A stretch of DNA of 64,000 nt from Ambrosia x helenae (GCA_030844895.1 CM061233.1:90109563-90173562); one strand, 5' to 3'; shown: positions 9,994-22,184, counted from the first letter of the stretch. The notes: generated by a model from the sequence alone, not told the origin. A program made the numbers and translations.

Positions 9994-11818
9994 ACTTGGG
10001 TTAAAACCCAAGTGTAGAGTTTGTATCATCATCCGCCAAGTATATTTTTATTTTATTTTATTTTCATTCTTTTTTATACAATTTTTAGTTTATCGAGTCG
10101 TGTGGGATTGCCTTGGCCCTTCACACTGTTGGATCTCCCCCGCCCGTACTCAATCTCCATTTGGGTGGGGTCGATTTTAAAATTATTTTTTGTAAACAGG
10201 CATCTCACTTGTCATTGAGTCATTTTACTTTCATTTTCTTTTTAGTTTATTTTTGCAGGATTCCGACTATGGCCGCGAAGGAAATGCTATACGGTTGTAG
10301 ATGATGGACGGACGGGACACTTTCTGCAAACTATCGCCACATTTTCCAGGGGAGTTCGTTCCATTTATTTTGTTGTTATTATATAATTTTTTTTTTCGTA
10401 TTTTTGCATTTTTATTTTTAGTCTGCGTTGTATCCTGGAGCACATTGAGGACACTGTGTCTTTCTAAGTGTGGGGATGGGAGACTTCGTCTTTATTCTGC
10501 TTAGTTGTAGGTTGAGTCAAAAAAAAAACAAAAAAAAAAAAACAAAAAAAACAAAAAAAGAAAAAAAACAAAAAAAACAAAAAAAAAAGAAAAAAAGTGG
10601 GTTTTGTGTTAGTCCCGATCCTTTTTGCGCGTAGTAAACGAGCCTTTTCAATTTAATACGTCGGTTAAAAGCGGGGTCGATTGTCGGGTTTACGGGTCTT
10701 AGCATATGTTTCTTTAAGTTGCGGGATAGTAGGCTTGACTTAGTTGTTTTTCTGAAATAAAATGTTTGGGGTGCCTGGGATAGTGGATCAAGCTGGATGG
10801 TTAACTGGCTTTGCACTTGCTAGTATCGGTAACCCATATTTCCACATGACAGTGAGTTTTGAGCCTTTAAATATTATATATAAATATTCACTATTTCGTT
10901 TCATGTGTGATATACCGACTTTGTTGCATTATTTTAGAACTTGTGCGTTTTGATGCATTTTGAGACCACAAGCTTAGACTTGACACAAATATGATAGAGG
11001 CATTAGGATTACCCATTTTTGTTTAGCCTTTTCGTTTGTTTTTGTTATTTTACCCGTTACCCCATTTTTACCTTTAGAAACCACTTTGAGCCTAAACCTT
11101 TCGTTTGTCACCCATTTTATTTTATATTGATTACCGGATTGTTTATATTTATGTAATGTGAAAAAAAAAAAGAGAAAAATATATATCAGCATAAAGAGAG
11201 CTGACAAAAAAAAAAAAAAAAAAAAAACTGAAAGAGAAAAAAATATATGAAAAAGAGAGAGAAGAAAAAAAAATAGAATAAAGGTTGTGGGTCGAGAGGA
11301 CCAAAGAGTTAAAGTTTATATATTCATCGTTTATCCGGTTTATCTCTTATTTTTCTTTTTAGCCGATTTTTCCCAACAAAATACCCTACCTTTAACCCTT
11401 ACCTACCCTTTCAAAGTCCTCTTGATTTGTGTTAGTGTTAGCAATTTGGTGGAAATTTGATTGACGTACAAGCTTATGATAATTTTGCTTCATAGTTCGG
11501 TTTTGAGAGATTCACTCCAAATAAATATATAACCGAGAGATGAGTGATATTGTGAGGGGTGCTTACAGGTGCATAGTCGGTTGCTTGAAGGTAAGTGAAG
11601 TTTGACTAGGTAGACCTTGTTTTTAAAATTGTATCATCTTGACTAGCCAGCCTTTTGAACGATGTAAGTCTTGTGAAACCGCTATGCTTGTTGATTTCGT
11701 AGCTTGCTTTTGACCCTGTTTGATGCTATCGTTTTTATTAAGTGCTTTGTTGAAAATGTTGTTTGGGATTTTGTATAATTCTTTTTCGGGACGCAAAAGT
11801 TTTAAGTGTGGGGATGTT
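9994..11818 (+). other. A1 internal region after the ORF: hairpin, A-rich tracts, PPT
   Basis: A perfect hairpin (ACTTGGGTT, 2-nt loop, AACCCAAGT; 9994-10013) follows the stop codon directly. A-rich tracts lie at 10519-10597 and 11160-11280. A polypurine-tract-like AAGTGTGGGGATG occurs at about 10467-10479 and again at about 11804-11816, directly before LTR2; the second is the likely functional PPT. I see no further coding sequence; ORFs here come from the homopolymer runs. Confidence 0.6.
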
Positions 11819-13502
11819 TGATGTGTTGCAAAACACATCTCTTCTCCTATGTATATTGTATATTATTTGGTCATGTTTTTATTCGTTTCGTGTTGTTTTT
11901 ATTATGTATTTATTTATTTCATTATTTTATAGGTGTTCATGAGAAATGAGCTTAAAACAGTGAAAAATAACCAAGATGCGAGCACCTAGTGTTAATGGAC
12001 GTTTCGAACGTAAACAAGCAACTTTGGTCGAGCCAAGAACACCCGAGTCAAGCTAATAATAATAAAAATAATAATAATGAAAAAAAAGAAAAAAAAAGAA
12101 ACAAGAAAGTGAAATGCTCGAGATGGGCCTAAAAGTCAAAGTGACAAAATTAAAAGAAGAAAACCCTACGTGGACTAATACACATTGGATGGACAATATT
12201 ATAAAAGAAGTCGCATTATTATCGAGGAAAGGATTCATACAGCGGCGGACATTATCATCGAACAAAGAAAATTGAACAGCCGCCATTGGAGCAGACGAAC
12301 AAGAGCAGATTTTAGAGAGGAGAAGAAGTGAAGGGGCAGAAGGCACGGGTTCAAGATCGAACCAACGGGTTTGACTATAATAAGTTTTAGTTTTATATTT
12401 ATTGACTTTGTGTTTATGAATATTATTACTAAAACTTTTATTTTTCTTGAACCCATCTTTTTATTGGTTTCTCTAATTATGTTTGGCTAAAACATTAGTG
12501 GCCACCTAGGTTGAAGATGATGACTATTTGATTTTGGGTTATGTTTCGGATTTGGATTTTATAGTTGGATTTATGTTTTAGTAAGAAACGTGTTTACGAT
12601 TCTATGATGTGTGTGCGTACTTTCTACTAATTTATGATCTTTTGTTGTTCCACGAGTGTCTTAGTGAATGTCTTTCATGTTTGGACACTTGTTAGAATTA
12701 CTAGCTTTGTGCTTGTAGTTTACTTTATGGTTTTAGGCCTAAATTCCATAGGAACATTGATTGTGAGTTTAGAGGTAATTAGTATTCTTCCTACTCTTGA
12801 GACCGAGAGGTGATAGGTAGTCAGGTTTGTCTTTGGTGCTAGAGGTTTAGGCTAGAAACGCTGAGAGATCAGGTTTTCCTAGGTTCCCTAGTATTATTTG
12901 CTTATCTGTGTCATAGATTGACTTTACAGGTTACTCCTTGCACTTTAGGGTGTATTGTGATTGGAGAGTGAGAAATCTAAACCAGTCTAGCGAGTACTTT
13001 AGCATAGTTAGTGAGACCGAGAGGTGATCTAACCAATCAGTGAGATTAATAGCCTTTAGGATTCCTTTTCGGTCAGTCTTGGTAAATGATCCGGGAGCCA
13101 CTAGGATACTAGAGGTGAATATTATAAGATCCTGATTGCCAACATAGTTTCTAAAGCTGAGGCAGTTCCAATTTCATTAGTAGGATTCGATACCTAGGTG
13201 GTTGCCTTTCCCATCTCTGATTTCCTCCTTAGTGATCCTCTCCTATCTTTTAGTTTAAGCCTTTTAATTTATTTACTTTAGTAATTAATTAATATAAAAA
13301 AATCACAAAAATCCAATTTGCTAGGCTAGGAGTCGATAGAGGTCTAGTAACGAGAGTCGCCACATTGTGTCCACGGATCGATAATCCGGACTTACTTGCT
13401 CTGCTACACTGCGACCGGTGCACTTGCCGTTAGTGTGTGGTTTTGTAGGTGTTTCCATTTTTAAAACTTGACCGATTTATTTACTACACATTTCACACAT
13501 CA
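11819..13502 (+). repeat. LTR2 of A1 (1684 bp)
   Basis: Near-identical to LTR1, with the same termini. It is followed by a second tRNA-Asp PBS (13509-13526) as if it were a 5' LTR, although it also follows a PPT as a 3' LTR does. Confidence 0.92.
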
Positions 13503-13745
13503 AGTTTTTGGCGCCGTTGCCGGGGACACAGTGCGCTTTCGAGGACGACCCGAGTCGGGGATCTAGTCATTTTGTAGATAATTTTATTCTTCTTTATTTT
13601 ATTATTTATTTCTTTTTAGTTAAAATTTTTATCTATTATATCTTTTTCTATCTGGTGCCGTGATTTGTTTGTTTAGTGTCTGTTTGCAGTGAGATTTTTA
13701 GGATGCCAGATACTAGTGGAAGAAAGACCGTAGCAGACTACATAA
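13503..13745 (+). repeat. Second, truncated internal start of A1
   Basis: These 243 bp copy 8972-9214, including the PBS and the first codons of the acidic ORF (ATG at 13703). The copy breaks off at CATAA and continues directly as C1 gag sequence (AGAGCTTGC). Confidence 0.9.
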
Positions 13746-14600
13746 AGAGCTTGCTGACACCAAGGTTGTTTGTGAAAAATGGGTAGAATCTTGTAAAGGG
13801 TACCAACTGCTTCTTAACAAACAGAGTGCATCAAATGTTAGGTTTGGCATAGGGTACAATCACACTGAAACACCAACTGATTTTCCCCCTAAAACTACTG
13901 AAGATGGTAGAAAAATTGTTTCAGATGAAAATTCTGAAGAGAAAGAATGCACATCTTTTCATGAAAACTTTCTAAAAACTCACAAAGAAAGTTCTTCGGA
14001 AGTACTGATAAAATCTGACTTTAAGCCATTAGTAGTTTCATCTAAATCATGAGTTGAGAACCTGAAAACTACTGATGACCTAAAGCAAATCAAAATAGTC
14101 AGCAATTTGGCTTCAAATGAAAAAGAAAAGGCAAAAGAATGTGAAATCTATGGTTTGTTTAACCACAAGACAGAATTTTGTAGATACAGAAAAGGAATTC
14201 AGTATAACAAGAAAATTTCACAACTGGTTGTGGGAAAACAACTCAAAAATGATTTTAAAGAAACTTTTTCTCCCAAGAAACAACAACCAGTCAACCCCTT
14301 TTTCTCAGAAAAAGATGAAATCTCAACAACAGTCTTTTTCTCAAAATTCTCTTTCAGTAGTTAGATCTACATCATCAGCAGTTTCACAAACTGCTGAGAT
14401 TAAAGATCTCATGTATATGGTACAACTACTGATGACCAAGGTTGATGGTGGTTCTCAAAAGGATACCACCATTGCTCTTAATGAAAAATCCATTATCAAA
14501 AAGACATGGATTCCTCAACCTGGTCAAGAACAAACTGTTAATGTTCTCAAGAGCAAACCCAAAGCCAAACTGGCTTCGGTTCCCAATTCTAACTAATTTG
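13746..14600 (+). pseudogene. copia gag, C-terminal part (C1)
   Basis: The sequence matches the C2 region 27930-27060. It has an acidic/Ser-Thr-rich linker with a TGA stop at about 14050, then a second knuckle-like motif. C2 has the pattern C-X2-C-X4-H-X4-C (CEICGLFNHKTEFC), whereas C1 has Tyr for the second Cys (about 14138-14180). The Lys/Gln-rich segment after it is split over two frames (14107-14364 and 14117-14596). It belongs to the Gag-protease linker. Confidence 0.75.
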
Positions 14601-14607
14601 CTACTTT

Positions 14608-16617
14608 GTGCAGAGGGTCTCCAGAGGCTTAAATAGCATTTGGTATGTTGACAGTGGAGGCTCAATGCACATGACAGGATGCAGATACCTGATAAAAAAC
14701 TTTATCAGTCAAAGAGAAGGATCTGTATCCTTTGGGAACAATGCCAAGGGATATGTGCTAGGACATGGAAATGTCTCTTCTGGCAAAATACAGTTTGACA
14801 AGGTCAATCTGGTTGAAAACCTTGAGTACAACTTGTTGAGTGTGTCACAAATGTGTGATAAAGGATATTCTTCCTTTTTCACAAAGACAGCATGCAAGAT
14901 CATATCACCAGAAGGCCAGAAGTTGATAAAGAAGATCATTGAAGATCATAATTTGTTGATAGCCAAAAGATGTGGCAATGTCTATGTAGTGGACATTGAA
15001 AAGGACAAAGTACTGAACAACACTGCCTACTTCTTCTCAAAGGCATCAACTTCAGAGACTGATCTCTGGCAAAGGAGACTTGGCCATGTGAACTTTAAAA
15101 CCATAAATAAAGTCACAAAAATGGGCTTCGTCAGAAGACTACCCTTGAAAGTATACCAGTGTCAAGAACACTGTGTATCCTGCTTAAAGGGAAAGCAGCA
15201 TAAGTCCTCCTATAAGTCTATTGAAGAATAAAAAACAACTGCATGTCTTCCACTACTCCATATGGACTTATTTGGACCAGTAAAAATCATGAGCCTTGGT
15301 AAGAAGAAGTACTGCTTGGTCATCATTGTTGACTATTCAAGATTCACATGGGTATTCTTCTTATTTTCCAAGGATGAGGCAGCTGAAATCATTAAGTTCT
15401 TCATTCTACAAGTAGAGAAACAATATTCTCTATCTATCAAAGCCATTAGAAGTGATAATGTGACAGACTTCAGGAACAAAACTTTGGATGAATTCTGTTT
15501 GTCTAAAGGGATTATTAGACAATACAGTGTTCCTAGAACTCCTGAACAAAATGGTGTGGTAGAAAGGAAGAACAGGACATTAATTGAAGCAGTAAGAACT
15601 ATGTTAGCTGATTCAAGCCTACCATTGTATTTCTGGGCTGAAGCAGTTAACACTGCATGTTATGTTCAAAATAGAGTCCTTGTCAACAAGAGACACTCCA
15701 AAACTGCCTATGAAGTTCTTCATGGCATGAAGCCCTTATCTCCTTTTTTAGGGCTTTTGGATGTCAATGTTTCATTCTAAACATTAATGACTCTATTTCA
15801 AAGTTTGCTGCTAAAGTTGTTTCAGGTTATTTTCTTGGTTATTCTTCCATTAGAAAAGCCTACAAGGTTTTTAACTCAAGAACCAAGATAGTAGAAGAAA
15901 CACTGAATGTCAAGTTCAATGAATCAAAGCACACTCTTATTCCAGCACATCCTGCTGAACTCTTTGACCTTGACAGCTTCCATAGAAAGGAAGAACAGGA
16001 CATTAATTGAAGCAGCAAGAACTATGTTAGCTGATTCAAGCCTACCATTGTATTTCTGGGCTGAAGCAGTTAACACTGCATGTTATGTTCAAAATAGAGT
16101 CCTTGTCAACAAGAGACACTCCAAAACTGCCTATGAAGTTCTTCATGGCATGAAGCCCCTTATCTCCTTTTTTAGGGCTTTTGGATGTCAATGTTTCATT
16201 CTAAACATTAATGACTCTATTTCAAAGTTTACTGCTAAAGTTGTTTCAGGTTATTTTCTTGGTTATTCTTCCATTAGAAAAGCCTACAAGGTTTTTAACT
16301 CAAGAACCAAGATAGTAGAAGAAACACTGAATGTCAAGTTCAATGAATCAAAGCACACTCTTATTCCAGCACATCCTGCTGAACTCTTTGACCTTGACAG
16401 CTTCCATTTCAGACCTGAAAAGACTGTCACTTCATCTAAACCTACTTATTATGGTGATCAGAGGTTTGATGATGAGGATCCAGCACCATGGACTCCTAAT
16501 ACAGTCATTAAATCAACTTTCAAACCTTCAGAAGTTTCAGAAACTTTTGATTCAACAGCTGCTGATGTACAAACTCAAACATCTGTTTCAGCTCCTACAA
16601 CTACTGAAGATGTTTAA
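14608..16617 (+). pseudogene. copia protease and integrase (C1), with internal duplication
   Basis: The aspartic protease site WYVDSGGSMHMTG lies at about 14638-14680. The GAG-pre-integrase segment with zinc-binding residues (RRLGHVNF...CVSCLKGKQHK) follows at about 15070-15205. The integrase core from 15262 shows VDYSRFTW, SDN and NGVVERKNRTL, the D-D-E catalytic frame. A TAA stop interrupts at about 15229. A 423-bp tandem duplication (15561-16406) repeats the end of the integrase core and its C-terminal extension. The extension ends at TAA 16615-16617, where C2 also has coding-type sequence. Confidence 0.88.
15561..16406 (+). repeat. 423-bp tandem duplication inside C1 integrase
   Basis: Unit 1 is 15561-15983 and unit 2 is 15984-16406. 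Both start AGAAAGGAAGAACAGGACAT and end at CTTCCAT. Unit 1 has lost one C in a CCCC run near 15730. C2 has a single copy. Confidence 0.9.
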
Positions 16618-17530
16618 ACAGCTGAACCAGACATTATAAACCTCAGTGGTTTATTTGATTAAGTACAAGAGCCACCTACACCTGTCAGTGGTTTACAATA
16701 ACTGATTGAACACAAAGATCATCCATTGGAACAAATCATGGGTGATATTGCATCAGGTGTTCTCACAAGAAACCAGCTTTCCAACTTTTGCTTCTTCTCA
16801 GCATTCATTTCTTAGTTAGAACCTAAGAAGTACCAAGAAGCCCTCAAAAACAACAATTGGGTGCAAGCTATGCAAGATGAGTTGCTCCAATTCAAGAAGC
16901 AACAGGTTTGAGAAATCTGTCCCTTACCACCAAACAAGCTACCAATTGGCACAAGATGAGTTTTCAGGAACAAGCAAGATGAGGCTGGTATGATTATTAA
17001 GAACAAGGCAAGACTGGTGGTACAAGGTTACTCTCAAGAAGAAGGAATTGATTATGATGAAACCTTTGCTCCAGTTGCAAGACTTGAAGCGATCAGGTTA
17101 TTTCTGGCTTATGCTATTTCCAACAAAATAAAAGTTTTTCAAATGGATGCTAAAAGTGCATTTTTGTTTGGAAGGATCAAAGAGGAAGTGTATGTTTGTC
17201 AGCCACCTGGGTTTGATGATCCTTCTCATCTTGAGTGGGTGTATAAGCTTGACAAAGCTCTTTATGGGCTAAAACAGGCTCCAAGAGCCTGGTATGAAAC
17301 ACTTTCCAACTTTTTGCTCAAAAATAACTTTACAAGAGGATCCATTGATAAAACATTTTTCATTAAAAATGTTGGAAATCATGTCTTACTTGTTCAAATT
17401 TATGTTGATGATATCATATTTGGTTTAACAAACACAAAAGTTTTTAGGACTGCAGATTAAACAACAAACAAATGGAACTTTTATACATCAATCTAAATAT
17501 GTTAAAGAATTACTGAACAAATTTTCTTAA
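16618..17530 (+). pseudogene. copia reverse transcriptase (C1)
   Basis: The homologous C2 reading is open at several places where C1 has TAA, TAG or TGA (16618-16990). The open part 16990-17460 holds ARLVVQGYSQEEG, VFQMDAKSAFL, ALYGLKQAPRAWY and the YVDD catalytic box (about 17402-17413). Just after FGLTNTK the sequence jumps to the FLGL segment, so about 70 bp present in C2 are deleted. The enzyme copies element RNA into cDNA; this copy cannot encode it. Confidence 0.9.
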
Positions 17531-18273
17531 CAAGACTGTAAATCATGTTCCACTCCCATGACACCTACCACACAAGTTGAACCAGATGATCAAGGAAAAC
17601 AGGTTGATCAAACCATGTATAGATGTATGATAGGTCCCTTTTATATCTAACTGCTTCTAGACCAGATATTATGTTTTCAACATGTGTCTGTGCTAGATAT
17701 CAATCAGCTCCTAGGGAATCACACCTAATTGAAGTCAAAAGAATCTTCAGATATCTGAAAGGAACTCCTACACTTGGAATTTGGTATCCTGCTTCTAGCA
17801 ATACCAAGTTATTAGCTTTTTCAGATAGTGACTATGCAGGGTGCGAAATGTCAAGAAAATCAACATCTGGTGGTTGTCAATTCTTGGGAAACTGTCTAGT
17901 GTCATGGTAATCAAAGAAGCAAACATTTGTTGCAACTTCAACTGTTGAAGCTGAATACATTGCAGCTGCAAGTTGTACATCATAGATACAATGGCTCCAA
18001 TATCAACTTCTTGATTATGGAATCAAAGAGACCAAGACACCCTTGCTTGTAGACAGTAAATCTGCCATTAGCATCATTCAAAATCCTGTTCAGTTCTCAA
18101 AGACTAAACATATTGAAATCAGGTATCATTTCATAAGGGATTGCTATCAAAAAGGCTAGATTGAAGTGAAGCATGTGACAACAGCTAATCAAATAGTTGA
18201 CATATTCACTAAACCCCTTGACACATCAACATTTCAGAAGTTAGTATCCATGATTGGGATGCTAAATTTGTAA
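17531..18273 (+). pseudogene. copia RNase H (C1)
   Basis: Recognised from LTASRPDIMFSTCVCARYQS, FSDSDYAGC (first catalytic Asp) and STVEAEYIAA (catalytic Glu), followed by the KTKHIEIRYHFIRDC block and IFTKPLD near the end. At least three in-frame stops (after CLVSW, after SCTS and after YQKG) break it. C2 keeps these codons open. The natural stop is TAA 18271-18273. Confidence 0.88.
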
Positions 18274-18730
18274 GTGTTTCTTTTACTTTTCTACACATAT
18301 TTTATTTTTCACTTACATCTGTTTTTAGTCCAAAACATCTGGAAAAAAAAGAAGAGAGAAACTACTGATGTACAAAACATCAGTATGGGGATATTTTCTG
18401 AAAAATGATTAAGTTCTGATAAAATAAACTTCAGAGGTTATGAATAAAGTGTTTATAAACATTCTCATCAGTTGTTAACAAACTACTGAAGAGAAAATGG
18501 GAACTACTGATTATAGTTGTTCTTCATCAGCAGTTTTGTCATTAAGGGTAAATCAGACATTTCCCACTTCAGAAGTTTGACCTAGGGCGGTTATAAACTT
18601 CTGATAAACACCTTTTCCAACACTTATCCTTTCAAAAAGCAAAATTCCCTCCTTCTCTCTCAAAACACTCTCAAACCCTTAACCTGCAAACAAAAACACT
18701 GTTCGATCCACACACACACACACAAACCAC
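18274..18730 (+). promoter_or_regulatory. Pol-ORF3 spacer of C1, promoter-like
   Basis: This 457-nt spacer is rich in ACTACTGA/CATCAGTAG words. Near its end GGTTATAAAC (about 18588-18597) is followed by a pyrimidine-rich CT leader and a (CA)n run directly before ATG 18731. The layout resembles a plant core promoter and 5' leader, and it is conserved in C2 (23332-23783). An internal promoter or a splice leader for the downstream ORF is inference. Confidence 0.4.
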
Positions 18731-21700
18731 ATGGCTCTAACACTGAAACAGGGACACAATCAACGAGGCTACTTTGAGAAACATGAAGCCTGGTCCCAAT
18801 ACGACGAAATCATTGATTTAGTCGTCAAATCCCAATACTTCACTACCCTCACCATTGATCCTCCAATCTATACTGAAACTCTAAATGAGTTCTGGGCGAA
18901 CGCGGAGACGGTGACAGTGAATGATCAAGTGATCTCCCTCAAATCAACCATCCAAGGGAGAACAATGGCAATCATACCAGCAACTTTGGGGATTAGACTG
19001 GGTCTAGATGATGTGGATGCCCCAGATCAATTTCCAAACTTTGAAATTCATTTGACCATGACAGAGTGTGGTTACCAAGGTACTCTCTCACATGCTACTA
19101 TTTTTAAGAAATTTTTTGAACCTAAGTACAAACTTTTGTTTCATTACATCATCATGTGTCTGAGTCCAAAATCTGGATCTTATGATCAGATGCCCTCTCT
19201 TTTTCAACCTATTTTTCATTCCATTGTGAATGAAACAAAATTCAGGGCATCAGCACTTTTCTTTAATGAGTAGGTGTTGCATCACCAAAACTCTAAAAAG
19301 AAGTTTTTGTTGTATCCAAGGTTCATTATGCAATGCATAATTAAAGAACTCGGAGAAGAGGTGCTTGTGGGTAAAACAACTGTTTTAAACCCATTAACCT
19401 CACAAGCATACTCTAGGCATAATAAACCGGCTGCCTGGCCAGAAGATGGCCAAGGGAACAAATAACAGTCCCCATGGAACCCTCATCTTCCAAACCCTCA
19501 CCCAAAAAGGCCAAGAAAACAAAACAACAAAAACCAAAACCCACCAGCCTTAAAAGAAAGAAAGTTCAGGAAGTTGAGATGCCTGAACTTGCAAATGTGC
19601 AATCTGCACTTGACAAAGATGTGACTAAAACATCCTCTCAGTCTCATCCATCTCAAACCCCCACAAGAGCACCAATAACAATTCTCTTCAAAAGAAAGAA
19701 ATTCAAGAAAACCATACCAATTGACCCTTCTTTTGAAACTGCTGAACCTTTACCCCAAACTGCTGAACCTTTACCACAAACTTCTGAACCTGAAACCATA
19801 AAAATTGCCAAACTTCTCTCTGGGCTAAAAGAGACTATCCCATTAGAACATGTCAGTCTCCAACAACCACATCAAACAAGGGACATACCATCAGGCTTTG
19901 ACATGAATATGGATATCCATAGCCCTAACCCAAGAGATGAGGATGAACCCGGGTTTCTAAACCCAAACTTAGAGACCTTAGGTACATTTAAGGCTGCTAC
20001 TACTCATTTACCACCTAGTGGTGGATCTAAGGACAGAAGTAACATTTCTAAGACCTCATTTGTGGCAACTACTGATGAAGGCTTAATGCTTGAGGTAGGA
20101 AATCCTCTGAACCAAGAACAAGAGGTACATGAGACAACTGGGTTGGGCCCAGCTCATGATATAACTGATACTATCCTCATTGAGGATATTATCAGGGATT
20201 CAGATGATTCCATTGATTTGGATGATGATTCACACTCCACTAAACATATTTTGATGGTTGCTAGTGAAGGTCCTGCACCTGGTGTCTCTAAGCTCAAAGA
20301 GCTGGTCACACCAGATCAGGTTAAAGTCCACTTGATCCCTGATTCCCCTTAAGTGGCATCTTCAGTACATCCTGAAGATCACCCAAAAACACACCCCTCA
20401 TGAAAAATGCCTACCCAATTCCCTGGGTCATCAAGCATAGATCCGAACCAACTATGCAGCTCAGATGGTGCCCTATATCAGATGATGAACACCCTCATTG
20501 CCAATCACTTCAAATCTTTCACAACTTCTTAGGAGTTGAAAACCACAACTCAATTTGAGGTGATTAACAAGAAACTTGGTGAGCTTTCCAACAAGATTGA
20601 CAACAACTCAAGATAGCTTGTTGAACTCACTGGTAAAACTTCTCAACTTGGCAGGCTTCCAGAAGTGGATGAATCCAAAAAGGGGGAGAAGATTAAGGAA
20701 CCAAAGGAGTCACTGGAAGCCAGAATAAAGGCAAGAATGGATCTACAACAACAACAACAGCTAGAAAAAGCCCAAAAACAAAAAGAAGATCAACAAAGGC
20801 TTGTTTCTAGAACTGAAGTTGAAGCTGAAACTTCCCAAGGCCATAATGAAAAAACTGCTGAAGACTCTGAAAGTACTGAAGACAATCCTTCAGTAGTTGA
20901 TACTTCTATTAACACTTAGTTAATACTTCCAACATACAAACAACTGAAGAGCCTTCCAAACTAACAAAACAACAACCAACTCATATTCCAAGGCCTACAA
21001 CAACTCAAATGACTGTGCTAAGCCCTTTTCCAATTTCAATGTCCAAAGAATTACTAGAGAAGAGCTTACTTGCAGCCCAAAGAAAGGCTAAGGAAGAAGA
21101 GATCTGGAACAACATGGAAGTAAGGGAAGACTTGAGCTTAAATGAAAAGCCTCAAGATTATGAAGCAGAGTTGAATAGACAAGCTAAAACGGAAAGAATT
21201 GCTGAAGAAGACAAAAGACAACAACTGGTGTCTTTTATAACAAAGAACAGCAAAACAAAAGCCTATTCACTCAAATGGCTCTCAATGGATGAGCTAACTA
21301 GAAGAGCTCAACTTGTTGCTGACAAGACTACAACAGAGAAGGATAGAAAAGCCAAGAGAGCAGAGATAATTGAAGAACTGGTAGCTAATGACTATGGTTC
21401 AAAAGCCTCAGTGTCAAAGTGGAGAGAAGACAAACTACTGGACACTTACAAAAGATACAAGGTTGACAAGGCTGCATATCCAGGGAAGTACAAAACTTCT
21501 GAAGTGTCAACTTCTGTAGTTAGAACTTCTGGTGTCAAACAAAGACCAGCTACCAAAAGAAAGTCAGAGGACAATACAAAGACTGATTTCAAGATGGTGT
21601 TGCTAGAAGGCAACACCGTTGTACAAGGAGACTTTGATATTGAAGAAAAACCTCTGATAACACAGTTTAGGGATCCTTCAACATTTGCTTATCAAATCCA

Positions 21701-22142
21701 GAAGACTATAACTGACAAACTGCACGCAAAGGTAGTTACTAAACACCATTTACCTACTTTTAAATTACCTGATGTGGTGCAAACAGAAGACAGAAGTGAA
21801 TCCCACCTGAGAGTCACAGAAATAGAGAACATCCAACACTCAGGAACATCCTAGGGATCCATCATGGTTCCCTATACTTCAGATTTTGACAGATCTAAAG
21901 TGCTGATCAACAGATGGTTCTTTACTGATTCCAACTCAGTATTGGTGACAAGAAGAGATCTTACAAGCATGGCCTACAAATCCATGAATGAACTGAAAAA
22001 TCTATCAACACAAGACTTGCTTACAATTCAACATCTAGAACCTCAAAAAGGATCTCTCACTGACGAACAGCTGAATCAACTGAAGAATTCCATGTTCAAG
22101 GAAATATGGAAGATAGTCAATGACAGAAGAAAACATCAATAA
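18731..22142 (+). pseudogene. Extra downstream ORF (ORF3, env position) of C1
   Basis: The reading begins MALTLKQGHNQRGYFEKHEA and covers about 1,100 codons in several broken pieces (18731-19465, 19474-20352, 20665-20919, 21009-21854, 21864-22142). Stops lie at 19271, about 20350 and 21852. Residues 1-240 look like a folded domain (FFEPKYKLLFHYIIMCLS; FWANAET). Next comes a Lys/Pro/Ser/Glu-rich linker with an acidic DSDDSIDLDDDS patch, then a Gln/Lys/Glu-rich coiled-coil-like part (QQQQLEKAQKQKEDQQRL) and a charged C-terminal region. I see no clear signal peptide. It sits where SIRE-type elements carry an env-like ORF. The function is unknown. Confidence 0.65.
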
Positions 22143-22173
22143 GGAATTAGATAAGGTTTAGGCTTCTTCAATC

Positions 22174-22184
22174 CAGGGGGAGAT
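22174..22184 (+). promoter_or_regulatory. Polypurine tract of C1
   Basis: AGGGGGAGA with a final T immediately precedes the 3' LTR start TGTTAGGAC. This is the usual primer for plus-strand DNA synthesis. Confidence 0.8.

Larger units (their letters stand above)
7289..13745 (+). mobile_element. Non-autonomous Athila-like element A1 in tandem LTR-internal-LTR-partial internal form
   Basis: LTR1 (7289-8971), internal (8972-11818), LTR2 (11819-13502) and a second internal start (13503-13745, matching 8972-9214) sit head to tail inside C1 gag. The left edge is a clean LTR terminus. The right edge is inside the internal region, fused to C1 by 2 nt of microhomology (AA) with loss of 586 bp of C1. 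The tRNA-Asp PBS and LTR style point to the Athila group of gypsy. No protease, reverse transcriptase or integrase is present, so mobility would depend on another element. Confidence 0.88.

Noticed and set aside
10517..10816. 99-codon minus-strand ORF with Phe-rich end
   Set aside because: The Phe run is the reverse of an A-rich tract; no domain.
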